Shown: in pieces, positions 1 to 13,249 of the stretch
Numbering within the stretch: the stretch's first letter is position 1
How the letters are laid out: every line of letters starts with the position of its first letter
Source: Pyrocephalus nanus
Taxonomy: Eukaryota; Chordata; Aves; Passeriformes; Tyrannidae
Reading direction: 5' to 3'
Length of the DNA: 64,000 bases
NCBI GenBank assembly: GCA_038380795.1
Contig: CM076279.1
Location: forward strand, 8,881,001-8,945,000
Program-made: the position numbers and the translations under genes
Notes under the pieces: generated by a model
Told to the model about the DNA's origin: nothing
Databases searched by the model: none
The model's input: only the letters and a program-made list of their open reading frames with translations

Positions 1-3000
1 GGGGATGCCAAGTCAGGCCAGGTACCTTTTATTCCCCTAGAGTGTCACTGAGGGAGGGAAAGGTGTGTGCTTAAGGGAAGGGAATTCATCACCTGCTTGC
101 TCTCAATGATATGGTAATTTTTAATGTGCACTTTTGTTACAAAATAGGAAAGAAAATAGCATTGATGTCCACAAAAACGTTCTTGTGTTAATGTGTAACA
201 TTCAGAAACCCCTTTGTAGTTCTTCTGTTAACTTCTGCTTTAGATCAGATGCTTATCCTGTGTTTGGGATGGTGGGAGAAGTTGTGGATAAGACAGGAAT
301 AGGTTTCTCTGTGTCCTGGGCGGTGGGATGTGTCTGTCCAACAGCCTTGGCTGCCAGGATGGAGGATCCACTGGCACCTCTGAGCCCTGCTCAGCCCTTC
401 CACAGAAAGTTTTCCTTTCAGATGCATTGCCAGTGCAATTTCTGTCTTTTGCAGACATAGATGTGAAAGGAAGAGAAATCTTGGCAACTCTGAGGAAAGA
501 AAATCAATAGGTTGCTCCAGCTAATGCCAAGCAGCAGATGCCCTAAATATCTTAGAGACCCAAATGCCACTGACTGCATTTGCAGTGAAATCAGTTTATC
601 CCCACACTGATTAATGGGAAGGGAGAGCTGTGGTGAGAGGAGCCACACCAAACCAGCCACAGCCACCCCTGTGCTCTGAGACTGAGCCACAGCCCAGGCT
701 GGTTTGTTCAGAGACACATCTGTGCTGTCAGGGCCTCCTCAGCCTCAGAAAACCCCAATGACTGCACAGCTACAGCACAACCCCTCTGATCTCTGATCCA
801 AGATCAGCTTTTCGTATCTCAGGGAAAAGGGGGAAAGTTCTCCAAAAGACACAGTCAAAGCAGTGGTGGTGCAGGACCAGGGGATGGGTTGTGGCATTAT
901 GGATACTGCCTGAAAAATCTGCATGGATTATCCTGAAAGGATGATTTGCAGTTGCAAGTGGGTTACTTCAAACATCTACTCTTAACAGAAAGAGTGAGCT
1001 GTACAATTTACTCTCTTACAGCTGAAAGCACAGTGTGTACTATAGCTCAGGTGGGCACTTGAGCCTGGATTTTGGTCCAGTAGCTGCTGCTGATGGCATC
1101 ACACACCCTCCTGAGCCTGGGAATACACTGACCCATCCAATACAGTGATTAGTGGAACACAGACAGCAGCAGGAGGTGTGTGCTGCAGCTCCCTCTGCTT
1201 AGGGGAAGATTAGGAACACTCTGAAACTCAGAGTTTGCTTGAGTGCTTTGCTGGGATCGGGTGGATCTGTGATCTGGATTCTGCCTCCCATTGCACTGTA
1301 GAGGGGTCTGTGTTACCTGGAATCCTGGGGAGGATGTATTTGTGCTGTATTTGTGGTCACTGCCACAACCCATACGTGGGACACGTGTGCCTGTCTCAGG
1401 TGGGCACAGCACGGGGAGAGGAGAGGGCTGTCCTGGGCAGCTGATGTGCACAGAGCCCCCCAGCTGCAGGGGCAGTGTTAGACTGGAAGCACTGGACTGC
1501 TGGGACACCATCACTAAGTACAAACTCCTTTGGATCCAAATACTTTGGTGCAACAAGTCATATTGTGTGGGAAGCTCGTGCGCTGTTCCTTTTGCCATCT
1601 GCTGGCAATTTAAAATCTGGTCACTAATTTTATTCCATTCCATTTATTCCATTCTACAAATGTCCCTTTGTAGAATCAGTGGGAGACTGAGTGATGCTGA
1701 ATTCTCAATATCCTCTTATCACCCAAACCCCAAAACCAGGGGCTGGTGACAGCTCTGGGCAGTGTTTATATTTATTGTACAATTTTGTGTATATGCAAAA
1801 AAAAAAAAGGCTCAAATTCTGGAGCTCTCACTTTCCAGGCCCATCTGGAAGGCATTTTTTCCTCTGACAAGTTTAGCAGGAGTTTACCAGAAACCAGCAA
1901 GGTCTGTTCTGGTGAGTGGTGCTGGGAGCTCTCAGGGTTGTTTGAAGGTTTCAATTAAGGGTGGAAATCCTGCCTTTGCCCCAGAAAAAATGGATATGAG
2001 AGAGGGGGTTGAAGGCAGGCAAAGAGCAAAGTGATACTTGGCTTGTCTGAACAGGACAGGTCCTTTTTGGCCACAGGAGCTGTCCCACCACCAGCCACAG
2101 CCCATGTGCAGGCCCATCTACGCAGGCAGGTTGATGGCACAGGTCAGGGTCTGAGGTCCTGAAGTAAAGTGCAGGTTGAGTTTCCAAGGGAAGCATTTCC
2201 CTTGGGTATGAACCCAGCAGCTCAGCAATCACCTCAGGCTGCAGGGAGAGGTGTCTCAGGTGCTTTGTGTTGAAGATGGGCAGTGAGAACTTTGTGGAGC
2301 CCAGTGATGGTGCTGGGCTCCAGCTGTGGTGTCTCCAAGCTCCCTGATCTTTGCAGTGAGCTCTGGCAGCTTACTGTGCTCCTCCTTCTGCCTTCCCATC
2401 CTTTTTTTTTTTTTTTTTGGTTGCAACTCCCTCGTGCTGAGGGAAAATCTTTTTCCTGACACAGCTTTCCATTTCTCTGCTCCTCTGAGGGTCAGTTGTC
2501 ATACTGTGCTCCTGTTGATTATGCAAACACTGCACCATCTCCAGCTTGCTTTTCCTCAAGGACATTTCCTTCCATTTCCAAGATTGTGCTGCTCTCAACA
2601 GGTGGTCAAACAGCCCAACTCCTCCATGTCCACCTTCAGAGCACCTACCTGGCATCAAGGTCAAAAGCAGAAAGCCTGGCTTTGCTCTCACAACCTGGAG
2701 GTTTTCACAAGCTCCCTCAGATTAGCTTAAAGCAGGTGCTGATGGCTTAATGAAAGCTGTCATGTAATACAACTTCCAAGTGTGTTCACGACCATTTAGG
2801 TGCTGGGAGAAATCAGCCTAATCAGAACCATCTGTAGAGACCTGTGGTGTGGGACTTGGATGGCAGAGAAAGTGGTGGCTGCTGACTTGCTCCCAAAGAA
2901 ACTTGGCTGCAGCTGCATTTTTCCAAATCATATATATGTGTGCGTGTATGGAAGTGCCTGGATTAGTCTGTGGAAAGAGTTGAGTGACCCTCCAGAGGCT

Positions 3001-3655
3001 TTAGGAAGGTGCTTCCATCTGCTGAGTGGGGAGACCTTCAGGTCTCCAGAGGGACTGGACCATGGGGGACCAATTACTGGAGGTCAGTACCTGGATAACT
3101 CCTCTGTCCCACTCCTGTCATTCACCTCCCTGGGACCAGGGGTGGCCCAGTGCTAAGAGCTTTTGGAAATGCCTCCCAGGATTGTGCCCATCTCCCCACA
3201 CTCCCCCAAAGTGTGTCATATCCACCTGCCTGCCTGCTATCCCAGGAGGATGGGGAGCCCTGCAACCCAAACCTGGGATGAGGGAGTGTTTGTGTGTGCT
3301 CCACAATGGTGGGGAATCACCTCTGAGAGGCTGTGGTGAATCCCAAGGTACAGGCTGGCTATCTCTCCCTTGATCTCCCCTAAATGCACACTGGGACTGT
3401 CTGCCAACTTCGTAACAGAGCCTATCTCTACAATTATCCCTGATCCCCAGTGATACGAGACATTTAATCGGTGTCTCCTGACTTCTTGTCAGATTAATTA
3501 CCATCAGCATGTGTGTTTTCTGCTGTTTTCAGAAGAATCTGGTCATGGGAAAGTGAAGAAACAGCTCTGCTTGTTTCAGCAGGGCTGGAAGGAGGAGGGA
3601 GGGCACCGAGGCTCTCGTGGCACTGCGGTGGGGTGTCCACGTGCAGTGAGGCTTC
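1..3655. other. Non-coding stretch, no gene recognised
   Basis: No reading frame here resembles a known protein. The longest frames (about 100-165 codons) are on either strand, overlap each other and lack exon-like borders. The only simple-sequence features are an A12 run at 1797-1808 and a T17 run at 2402-2418. The base composition is moderately GC-rich with few CpG sites, as expected for methylated intergenic or intronic bird DNA. Confidence 0.6.
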
Positions 3656-3657
3656 TG

Positions 3658-3716
3658 CAGGTCTCGGTGATCTCAGAGGTCTTTTCCAGCCTTGATGATT
3701 CCGTGATCCCATGGTT
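3658..3716 (+). mobile_element. CR1 LINE 3'-end remnant
   Basis: The stretch reads GGTGATCTCAGAGGTCTTTT, then CCAGCCTTGATGATTCCGTGAT, which matches the 3' tip of an avian CR1 (consensus form: GATGATCTCAGAGGTCTTTTCCAACCTTAATGATTCTATGAT). Only about 60 bp are recognisable, so the copy is strongly 5'-truncated, as most CR1 copies are. Several differences from the consensus mark it as old. It is the only clear CR1 piece in the first 14 kb and lies just upstream of a CpG-rich patch. Confidence 0.75.
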
Positions 3717-3769
3717 TTGCAGGCAGTGTCACCACAGGACCGTGTGTCACTAGCAAGCATCTCTCCTGC

Positions 3770-4270
3770 TCTGCAGGACTCCTTCCCTGCCCCTGCGAGC
3801 AGCCAGAGCAGCGCTGCAAACCCTCCTGCTCTGTCTCGGCCAGGAGGGACAGGCGTGGGTGGGAAGAGAGAGGAAAAGGAACAGGAAAAAGCGTTTGGGC
3901 TCTTGGGGAATGGCATGAGGCTCTCCCCCCTTCAGTCCGTGGGCAGCGATAATTTTGGCAGCTGCCCCGGTGACTGCGTGGGCTGCTTTCGTGTGCGTGT
4001 GACCCCTCCTGGTTTCTCAGGCTGCAGCCCCCTCTGACAGCGAGAGAGGCGTGGAAACCTAATCCCGTGCGGGGGCGGAGAGCCCATCCCCGAATGCTTT
4101 TGGAGTGGCTGCTGCCCAGTTTTCCTCTCCGTAAATCCAGCGTGATGTTCAGCAGCGTCTCCCCTCCGCACTGGGGCCAGGTGGGGGATGCCGTGAGAAT
4201 GCTGCTCCACGCGTGGTACCCATCAGGGATCCCGCAAAGGAGCAGGGAAGACAGGGAGGTGCCGAGGCTG
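3770..4270. other. CpG-rich patch (weak CpG-island candidate)
   Basis: By eye I count about 26 CpG dinucleotides in roughly 480 bp of GC-rich sequence, an observed/expected ratio near 0.6, while surrounding DNA is clearly CpG-poor. This is borderline for a CpG island. No TATA box, first exon or start codon with a credible protein can be tied to it, and the frames through it (up to about 207 codons, minus strand) resemble nothing known. It could be a small unmethylated promoter or enhancer, or a GC-biased conversion hotspot. Confidence 0.4.
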
Positions 4271-7200
4271 TGGAGAGCAGCAGGCAAGGCTGCCAAGCCC
4301 TGCTTTTCCCATCTGCCCTGATCTGAGGTTCTTTTCCATGGCTGTCACTGGGCTGTCTCCCATGCCCTGGCAAGTGGCACTTTCTCTGCTGTGTGTTAAG
4401 GGGGTGGTGTGATGTTGTGCTGGGGTTCACCACCTCCTCCTCCTCACTGCCTGCAGCCAAGGGATGTGATGTCTCCAGCTGGCAGCATCACTAAGGAAAG
4501 AAAACTCCCTTCTGGACTCATCCATGCGGGGATCTGGGAGGTCCCGTGGTGTGCATAGCATTCACCTGCTGCTCGTTCCTGCGTGGCTGCAGGCAGGTCT
4601 GGGACGATGTGTGGGGGAGAATAAGCTACAGCTCCCAAAAGGCAAACCTAAATTCGCTCTTTTCTTAAGGTAGTGTCTCCCTTGAGCAAATCCCTGAAGG
4701 TGCTGGTGGGAACAGCTCTGCATGGAGCGCGGGAAACACCAGGCTGGGAAGTGTGTGGGGGAACTGCTCCTGAGTTCAGCAGCGTGGTTGAAACCACTTT
4801 GTTCTTCTTTTCCAAAAAAATAGATAAAATCTGAGACATTTTCCCAGAAAACTCTCTTCCCCCCCTCTCCCTGACAGAGGCTGCAGAGCAGAAATGCATT
4901 TGGAGCCCCTTGGGCTTTTCCCATGGAGCACTTGGCTTGTTAAAATATTTGACATCAGGGTTCTTTATTACCTGCCATAAAAAGCCTCTGCTAATCTTTA
5001 ACGTGCAGCGTGTCAGAGAAAAAGGATTGCATTAGAAACCTGTTTATGGGAGTGTTACTAAAACTTGTAAAAAGGAGTAAAAGTGAATGATGACTGAAAA
5101 AAAATTCACTTTGTGACAGCAAAGGCGCTGCCCAGCTGGGCAGTGCCCAGGAAAACTGGTGAGTTTGGTCCAGACCTGAACCCAAGGCTCAGTGCAAGGA
5201 TAAATTAGCACTTTGCTCCCTCCCCACTTTTGATTTGCAGAAGTTCCCAAGCCTCCTGCTTTCCCCTACTCCAGTTTTAATTCAAAACTTCTTTAGCAAA
5301 CCAGCCTGGAAAAACACCTTTGTCACAGAGCCCTGTCTGGGGGGTAGGACTGGAGCCCCAACACTGCCCTGTCCCCCTGGCACTTGAGTTTAGTATTTTA
5401 CAACAGCTTTCCCTCTGTTATGTAGTTTGGACAGTGTTTGAATGTTACAAAACTGGGCTTTCCTGCAGCAATTATGTTTTTATAAGGCTGCCTTTTAATG
5501 CAATACCTTAATGCCTCGTGGTTTTTGATATTTTGATCTCCCCACTGCATCAGGGTAGAACAGAGCCAAGGGGATGTGGGCCCAGGGAGAGGTGGCAGCA
5601 CCATACCTGCTGCTTCAGTAACCTCACAAAAACATTGCAGCCCTTTGGAAGGACAGTTTCATCTCAGTTTCTGTTCAAGACAGGCCTGGGAGTGTCTGAG
5701 CTGTAATCACATGGACATGCCTGTTCCCAGAGCTCAGCTATTGGATTTCAGACAAGGGAGAGGAACAGCATCAGGTGTCATTTTTTTTCCCCCTGCTGCT
5801 TCTACTCCACAGATTATTTTTAATATCATTTTTATTGCACTGAAGATAAGCAGCAAGTGGATGAGTTCCCATGGGAATCAGGGTTCATCCACTGCTCATG
5901 ACAGTTTAGCTGAGAGGAAAGTCCAGTTGCATGAGAGTCTCCAGTGCTTTTGTGCTGAGATTTCCTCTCTTTTTATGATTTCATTATATTTACCAAAGCT
6001 GGTTCACATTAAGCTGTGAAGCCACTGCTGCATCTCCCCATAGTGGGTGGAGGGAGTAGAAAGGGCTGTTTCAACCTCTTTGTCACCCCAACTGCTGCTG
6101 ACAGCAGCTCTGAGCAGGGCAGGGGGTGGAAAGGGCTTCAGGACCCTCTCCTGAATACCCCTGCATGATCTTAGAGTGGAATCAATATGTCCTTGCCATC
6201 CCTGCTGCTTTGATCTGCAAGAGGGTATTCGAGTTGGTCCAAACCAGAATTGCCTTGGTTTAGGTTTGAGAGACACAGAGCACCATGGCTCTGTGTCCCA
6301 CCAGCCCTGGAGAAACATCTCCAGTGCGTGGGTTGGGCTGGCTCATGCCCATCTGGGAGGGAAGTACCAGCTACCTGTTTGCACAGGACAGGGGTGTTGG
6401 TCTGGGCATGACCCGGGCACCGTTACAGGCTGGTTACAGAGCCAGCAGATGAACTGACCCGTGGATGTGCTGGCCTGTGTCAGTGTGTGGTGGATGCCAG
6501 AAGGTCCCAGGTGGCTGCACTCTGTGGAGGTGGCTTTTGAAGGACAGATGCTGTGGAGTGCTGGGACTGCGTGTGCTCGCACAGGGAGGCTGAGCCAGAG
6601 GTCAACAATAGGATGTCTGTGACCCACAGGAAATCTCCACCCGTGTGTGATGGTGATGGATTTGGTGACAGGCACAGCAAACAGCAGTGTAAGGAGTGGG
6701 AAGGAGGTGTGGGAAAGAACTGGTGGATGCAAAATGCATCAGAGAACTGGAGCATCTTCTACAACTGCAGTCACCATGGTGTCTGGAGGTGGGACTGGTG
6801 CCATCTGAAGAGATGGGTGTTGGCAGACAGAGCCAGAAAGGACCTTTGCATGTGCTTACTTCATGCTGCATCTGCCCCTTGGAGTTACAGTGTTAGATCT
6901 GGAACCATTTCTTGCTTTTATGCTGGCAGCTGAGACCTCAGGGCAAAGACCCTGCCAGATGAGGCCTGGAGAGAAAAATTCTTTTCTGTGGTTGCATTTT
7001 TGGGACGCCAAAAGTCAGATTGAAGTTCTTCAAAGGCAGTGCTGCCTGCCCTGCTCCACAGATGGGCTCCTCCTGCTCATCTCCCTCTCATGAGCACAGC
7101 CCAGGCTGGAGCTGCTCAGATCTGAGCTGCTTCATCTGCAAAGCAGCTGTAGGAATTCAGTAGGTGAAGGGTTAGAAGTGGGGCTGGGATCTCTGTGAGG

Positions 7201-10200
7201 GTGTTCATGCAGCATTTAGTGCAGGCTGTGAAGGCTGAGGCTTTGGTTTGGGGTGCCCCTGCTGGGTGCTGGGGAGTGTTGCTCATCCCCTGTGCCTCTG
7301 GTGGGTGTGACACTGATCTCCAGGCCATCAGTGGTTCATCACTGGAGTACCTTTTAATGGGAAAGCATCACTGGAGCCATGGTGTTGGCCAGTGTGTCAC
7401 CCTTCCCCAGGACCCAGCAGTGACAGACAGGCCATGTCCCCTCCCTGGGCTCTGTCCTGCTCCATCCTGGCTGCACCACCCAATGCCCCGTGGATGAGCA
7501 GAGCCATGAACCTGCTCAACAGGAAATGCAGCCTCCTTATGTCATGGAAATCTGCTCCCCACCTCTTGGCCCGAGGCTTGGGCCGGCCCAGGGGAGATAA
7601 GTAGATGGTAACTGCTGACAGTGAGGAAGTCAGGGGGTGAGCCATGGGCGGGGTCGGGGCTCTGGAGGGTGACAGGAGGAGTTTCTGAATTTCTGCCTGA
7701 CTGCAGCATGGTACCTCACCTGCTGGATGGAGCAGAGTGGAGGATCCTGCCTTTGGATTCCTCCTTGTCCCTCCCCAGAGCCAGAAGCTGGTGGTGGTGT
7801 CCCTGTGCTCTCCATGTGTATTCCCAAGTGCTCCCCTTTCTGCCATGGCCCCATCAACACAGGGGTGCTGGAGGCCATCCTGGTGCTGCAGACACTGAGG
7901 CTCCACACTTCCCAAATATCCCTGTCCTGTGTGGGCTGAGTCACCCCCTCCTGGCTGTAAACCCAGCGGAGGTTTGTCTCACACCCACAGCCCCGTGGTG
8001 TTTCCTGCTGCTCCCTCGGCAGTGGGGAGATGCTCTGGTGCCTCCCTGGGCTGTGCTGAGTCACAGAGGGGAGCAGATATTGCCCCATGCACACCCCAAT
8101 TAAACATGGGATTTTCTTGGTACCCCCGGACCTGCTCTGACAGGGATTTAGGGCACCTGTCAGGTGCTCCCCACCCAACACGGGGCCACACCTGAACGTG
8201 GCTGTCCTCCCTTGGGGGCCTCCTGGCATCTGCTGAGCTGGACCAGGCAGCACGTAGGGCCCAGGGGCCGAGGGGAGGTGAATTCCTCCTTTGACACCAA
8301 GAACTAGACCGAAACTGTGTCAACTCAGAGAGAGGGGTGGCTTTTCCTGTTTTTCCTGTTGGAGGCTTTGAACTGTGTCCTGCAGGGTCAGTGCACGGGG
8401 AGACACCTTGGGCTGGGGTGGGGAGGGTCTGAAACCCTAGACCCTGGGAAAGGGAAGACCAATTTGCCTGGGAGAGGTACAGATGGGAGAGCCTGCAGAG
8501 CCCATCCATCTCCAGGGCATTAGCCAGGAGGAGGAATCTGAGGGCAAGTAGCAACCTATGTTTTCCAGAGCTATGGAAGGTGGCCTGGGGGGATGGAAGA
8601 GAGCAAATTTGATGTTGGGGTGTCCTTGGGAAGGCTGTCTCTACCCTACATGCAATGCCATTTCGTGTGGTTTGTCTGCTGTGGGTAAGAGCGTGGCCTT
8701 GAAGGAAGACTAGGAATGCCCCAAAGCGTTGGGGATCCCTGTGCACCAATGCAACTTGGAGGGGACCCCTGGGCTGCAACCCAGCCCTGGGTTTGGGAAC
8801 CCCACATGGGTGTTCTGGGATGTGCTGCAGATGCCTCCTGCCCCGACCAGGCAGGTGGCCCCAAGTCAAGGAGTGTGATGAAGGTACAGCTGAGTCTGTC
8901 GGGGCAGATTTTGTGGGGGAGCTTTTCCCTGGGCTCAATGATCCATTCTCCTCAAACCTCTGAGCTCTCAGTCCTGTCCAAAAAGTGGGCAAGAGCTGCT
9001 GGGAGAGGGTGCCAGCCCAGCTCAGGAGGAGCAGGTACAGCTTTGGGATGGTTTATCACGCTGATTCAGTCCCCTCTGCTGCAAGGGCTGCAGTCTGAGT
9101 TTATTGCTGCAGCTATAAAGATACAAGAGCTGATAGCACTGGACCATTTCTTCTGGTGTAGAAAGGTGGTTTGTACTGCAGTTTTTTGTTCTGCTGGTGG
9201 AACAAGGGGCAGGTTGTACCTGAGGCCTCCTTGCATAATCCCTGGCTTCAAAGGCATCTGCAGGAGAAGCAGGAGAGCAGCACTGGGTGGTTAAATCAGC
9301 TCTCCTGGAAAGCTGGGCCAGCAGCAGATTCCCCCCCACCACTGAAAATGTGCATGCAAAATAAATGCTGTTTTGCTGTCTGTGTGTCTCAGGGTTTTGC
9401 TGACACACACAGTCAGTCTAGGGGTGCTGCCTTCCCATCCAGGACTCACGGAGAAGCACTGGGTTTCCTCTGGGTGGGTTTTCCCTGCCACCCTCTGCCC
9501 AGTCTGGTTATTGCTGCAGCAGATGGGTTTGTTGGTGTCAGATTGTGATTTTCAGCGGCTGGTGGAAATCCCTGCCATGTTTAAGCCGGAGCACCAGCAA
9601 CTCTTGGTGTTATTTTTGTTCTTCTGCTGACATCTAGTGTATGAAAACCTGTAGCACAGTGCACTGAGTTGGCTGGGAAATCTGGATACGGGACAAATGG
9701 GACTGTTGCTTGCTGTATTCATGGCCAAACAGGCAGCAGCATCTTCCTCCAGTTCCTCTGTGGCAGCCTCAGAGACCCAGGTGCCCACTAACAAGGGGGG
9801 ATCCTGCAGCTGCTGCTGGCTGGTATTTTCAGGTAGAGCTGCTGAAAAGTTATCCTGTCCAGAGAAGGAGAATGAATTTGAAGTGGATTTTCATCCAAGC
9901 CTCTTGCCTGACACGGCTTGGCAAGGAGTTTCAGTAATGATTTGTCTCTCTCATTCTGCTAACAGTCTGGTCTCCAAATGATATCTCAGGTCAGTGAGTT
10001 CTGATGTTAAAATAGGTAATTTTTAATGTCTGCTGGTGAATAATGCTTATTATTGTCAGCTTATATCCTGCCATCTGCCTTGATGCACAGCGTTTTGGGA
10101 GCTGTGGGAAGCTGATGGTGCCCTGGACATGCTGCTGTAGGATGAGGTGGGGACACCAGCACCCAGCTGGGGTACCCACTCTTGCCCCACTCCTGATCCC

Positions 10201-11430
10201 TCCTTCCAGCCTGGTAAATCCTCCTGACAGTGCTATGGGATGTCTGGTGGTTTCACTTCTGTCATGTCAGATCACAGGATGGAGCTGAGCCAGTGTTCCT
10301 CTGTCTTCACACATAAAATGTGCTTTAAGACACAAAGTGCTGTGGGAAATCTCGTGCTGAAGAGTTTACACCGCTGTTCACATGACTTGTTTTGTACAAA
10401 ACCTCTCAAATCTTGCCAGAAGTCAAGGTTTATTTCCCCATCCTGAGGGTATTTAATCCTCATCTCATTAACTTTCATTTTAATGTACAATTGCTGAGGA
10501 GAGAAAATAACCGAAACATTTTGTCTCGGGGAACAGATCAGACATAAATTTATCCCGAAGCCATCCAAGATGCTTATCAGCTTGTTTTTCTCTCTTCCCT
10601 AGCTGCATGAGCTTGCAGAAAAACTGGTTTTGCCTGGCTTTGGCTTTCTGAGAGAAGAAATGATTGCTGGAGAAATTCAGCTGGGTAGCACATCCCTGCT
10701 CAGGATGGGTTGATGATCTGAGCATGGGATAGGAACCAAAAAGGATCTCTGTGTGGGATCACATTGGGGTGCCCTGGGCAATGGAAGGACTTGGCTCTCA
10801 AAAAAGGGGAGATTTTTTTTTCCTAACAATTTATGCAGAAAAGCATCTTCTGAGCAGGGTGTAATTTATTTCTGCAGTTAAAGCTGTCTGCTTCTCACTT
10901 TCAACCACAACCAGCCCAGGTTTATAAAATCAAAAAGAGGTGTTAAGTGTCATTAATAAGCCACATCTCACACTCTTCCTCAGACTTTGCTGAGGCTGTA
11001 GCCAGGCACAGGCTGTCCAGAGGTGGAGCACACCAGGTGTTCAACCAGCCCCCTCTGTGAGCTCTGGGTAACAGGTGAAAACCAACTCTGGTAAAATCAC
11101 TTCTTGCAAAGCTGGAGTGAACTTTGCTTAAAAACTGCTTGAAAAATGAACTTTTGTCAAACAGAACTTTTGTCAGATATCATGTCAGCAAAAAAAAAAA
11201 AAAAAAAGCAATGGGAAAGGGCAGTTATTTTTTCCCCATTTTGGAACTTTTCATCCACCATTCCCTGATGTCTTCTACTTGCTGTATGAAGTTAAACAGG
11301 AGAAAACTCCTCCAGCTGCTGCAGGTGGAAGCACAGAGAGGGATGGAGGTGGAAGTGGGAAGGCTGAGATGGCTTGGGGGCCAGATGGGGAGGTTCCTGG
11401 CAGAGCTGCCCTGTCATGGAGAGGGCAGAG
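4271..11430. other. Non-coding stretch with chance reading frames
   Basis: No gene is recognised. The stretch includes the longest open frame in the window (337 codons, minus strand, 7979-8992). Its protein is rich in Pro, Ser, Arg and Gly without any domain, and GC-rich DNA with few stop codons explains it. An A18 run lies at 11190-11207. No CR1, LTR or RNA gene was identified by eye. Confidence 0.55.
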
Positions 11431-11751
11431 TTAAGTGACAACATTCCTGGGGGATCTCAAGAGCTCAGGAGTTGCTCCACTCTCCTGCCTGGCCTCCAGG
11501 ATTACAGCACCAGCTTCCCAGGCTTTAGGGAGAGGTCAGGAAGTGCCTCTCACTGAAGAGTGTCCATCCCTGTGGCATGGGGCTGTGAGGGCAGCACCTT
11601 CCCTGGAGACAAAGCTGAAGGATATTGTCAGTGGGGAAGGCAAAGCAGAGATTTGCCCCGTGGAGGCTGTTTTTGAATGGCTCAGAGAAAGCAGCCAGTG
11701 CTCAGGAGAGCAAAAAGGAGGAGCATTACTGTGGCTGCTGGTTGGCCCAGG

Positions 11752-11801
11752 AGGTGGTGGTGGTAGTGGTGGTGGTGGTGGTGGTGATGGTGGTGATGAT
11801 G
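11752..11801 (+). repeat. (GGT)n microsatellite
   Basis: About 50 bp of GGT/GGA/GTA triplets, mostly GGT, form an imperfect trinucleotide repeat. It creates a Gly- or Val-rich run in the plus-strand frames and a Pro-rich run on the minus strand, which explains several long but meaningless open frames here. The interruptions (GTA, GAT) suggest an older, stabilised repeat. Confidence 0.9.
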
Positions 11802-12782
11802 CCCTGCCCTGGCTGCCTGGAAGGCTCTGCTCAAGTGTGGGAGTCAAACAGCCTGAGGTGGGAGTCCAGGTCTGCAGAGACCTCTGTGGCCTTTCCCCAG
11901 CAGGGATCCCTGTGCCTGGTGTTTTCCCCCTGGCTGAGATGCTCTGGAGCAGTTGGCAGGGCTGGACCATGCACTGGTTCTCTGAGGACGGGCACCAACT
12001 TCTTGGCAGCTTTTCTTCCACCCCTCTCCAGTCAGAGCTTGGATGGGGTAGCTGTTTTACTCTTTTCCAGCAGTTTTTTGTCGTGGATGGCAGGATTGCA
12101 TTCCTACAAGGCACATTTGCCTGTGTTCACTTATTAACAAGTATTTTATTCCCTGCTGCTGGCAGCTCAGTGCCACATCCACTTGCAAAATGCCTCTGGT
12201 GTGCAGCATCGTGGCCTAAAACGGGGGAACTTCTCTGTTAATCTTGTGCTAGGAGTGCTGGGAACTCAGGAATTGCTGTGGGGTAGATGCTGTTCCCAGC
12301 ATTTACATTGGGCTGAAGGACAAACTGTCTCCAGCCAGGTGGGCTGTGGATCCTCATACCTGTTTCTACTTATTTTTGCAAAGCTGCACCTGAGGGCACG
12401 TCCTTGCTTACAAACAGCTCGGTGCTGTCACCAAGTGGAAAAAGCAAATCCCAGAAAACTGCATGTGAGCCAGGCTGGAGCCCACCATCTCCCCCCAGCC
12501 CACCATCCCCTTTCTGTGTGATAAGGATTTGCAGTGTCACACTGGCTGCTCTGACAGCAACACAACAGGCTGGGAAATTCCTGATGTTTTTTTGATTTGC
12601 TGAAACTGGAAATTTTCAGAGCTCCTGATAAAACTTCCCTTAAGAACTCGTTTGAAATCCAGGAGGGACTTTCTTGTCAGACCTAGAGAGATTGAGAAAC
12701 AGCCAGATAAAAAGGGCATGAACCCTCAGTGTGAGCAACAAAGACCAAACTCCCAGCTCATCTCACTCGAGACAAGATCCAT

Positions 12783-12954
12783 GAACTCAGTGTCCCGGTG
12801 AGTCCCCTGGGATCGGGGTCAGGCCGGGAGCTAACTCTGCTTTATCCTCTGCTGAATAATTTCAGGTCTCATCTTGACAAGGAATGGGAAAACCGTGGTG
12901 ATTACAAGAGGTTTTCAGAGCTGACAGAGCTGTTTCTTGCCCGGCTTTGGTGAC
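12783..12954 (+). other. Possible two-exon mini-ORF with a 67-bp intron-like gap
   Basis: An ATG at about 12781-12783 starts MNSVSR, which runs into a donor-like CCCG|GTGAGT. A matching acceptor-like ATTTCAG lies 67 bp further on. Joining the two keeps a frame that continues with SHLDKEWENRGDYKRF and stops at a TGA near 12950. The local sequence is a little CpG-richer than its surroundings. The product would be only about 34 residues with no known family, and an intron of this size is near the lower limit for birds, so chance is the likelier explanation. Confidence 0.12.
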
Positions 12955-13249
12955 AGGTTGTGATGAGGCGTTAGCAGGTTGTGGGATGATCAAAGGGAGA
13001 GGGGAGGGATTCCCCGGACCAAGAGGGATGCTGGGTCTCACTCCAACGCCACCTTAGAGCAGAGGGCAAGAGAGACCAGGAGTTTATGCCTCCCCCTTTT
13101 GTCTTTGCCCTGGTCTTTCTTTACAATGATAAACAGCAGCAGTCAGCCCACGGTGATTTAGTATGTGGAAAGCCTGAGCTTTATCGGTGTCCCTATCCCG
13201 GCTCCTTTTAAGTCTCTGGTAGAAATCTCAGGAGCAGCAAGATATAAAC

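Noticed and set aside
3673..4296. 207-codon minus-strand frame through the CpG-rich patch
   Set aside because: It begins inside unremarkable sequence, overlaps a CR1 end and resembles nothing known; high GC explains its length.
7979..8992. 337-codon minus-strand open frame, the longest in the window
   Set aside because: The protein is Pro/Ser/Arg/Gly-rich with no domain or recognised motif. The GC-rich sequence has few stop codons, overlapping frames are open on the plus strand too, and there is no promoter or splice context.
11435..12241. 268-codon plus-strand frame with a glycine run
   Set aside because: The glycine run is the (GGT)n microsatellite, and the opposite strand is equally open. 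No family similarity was seen.
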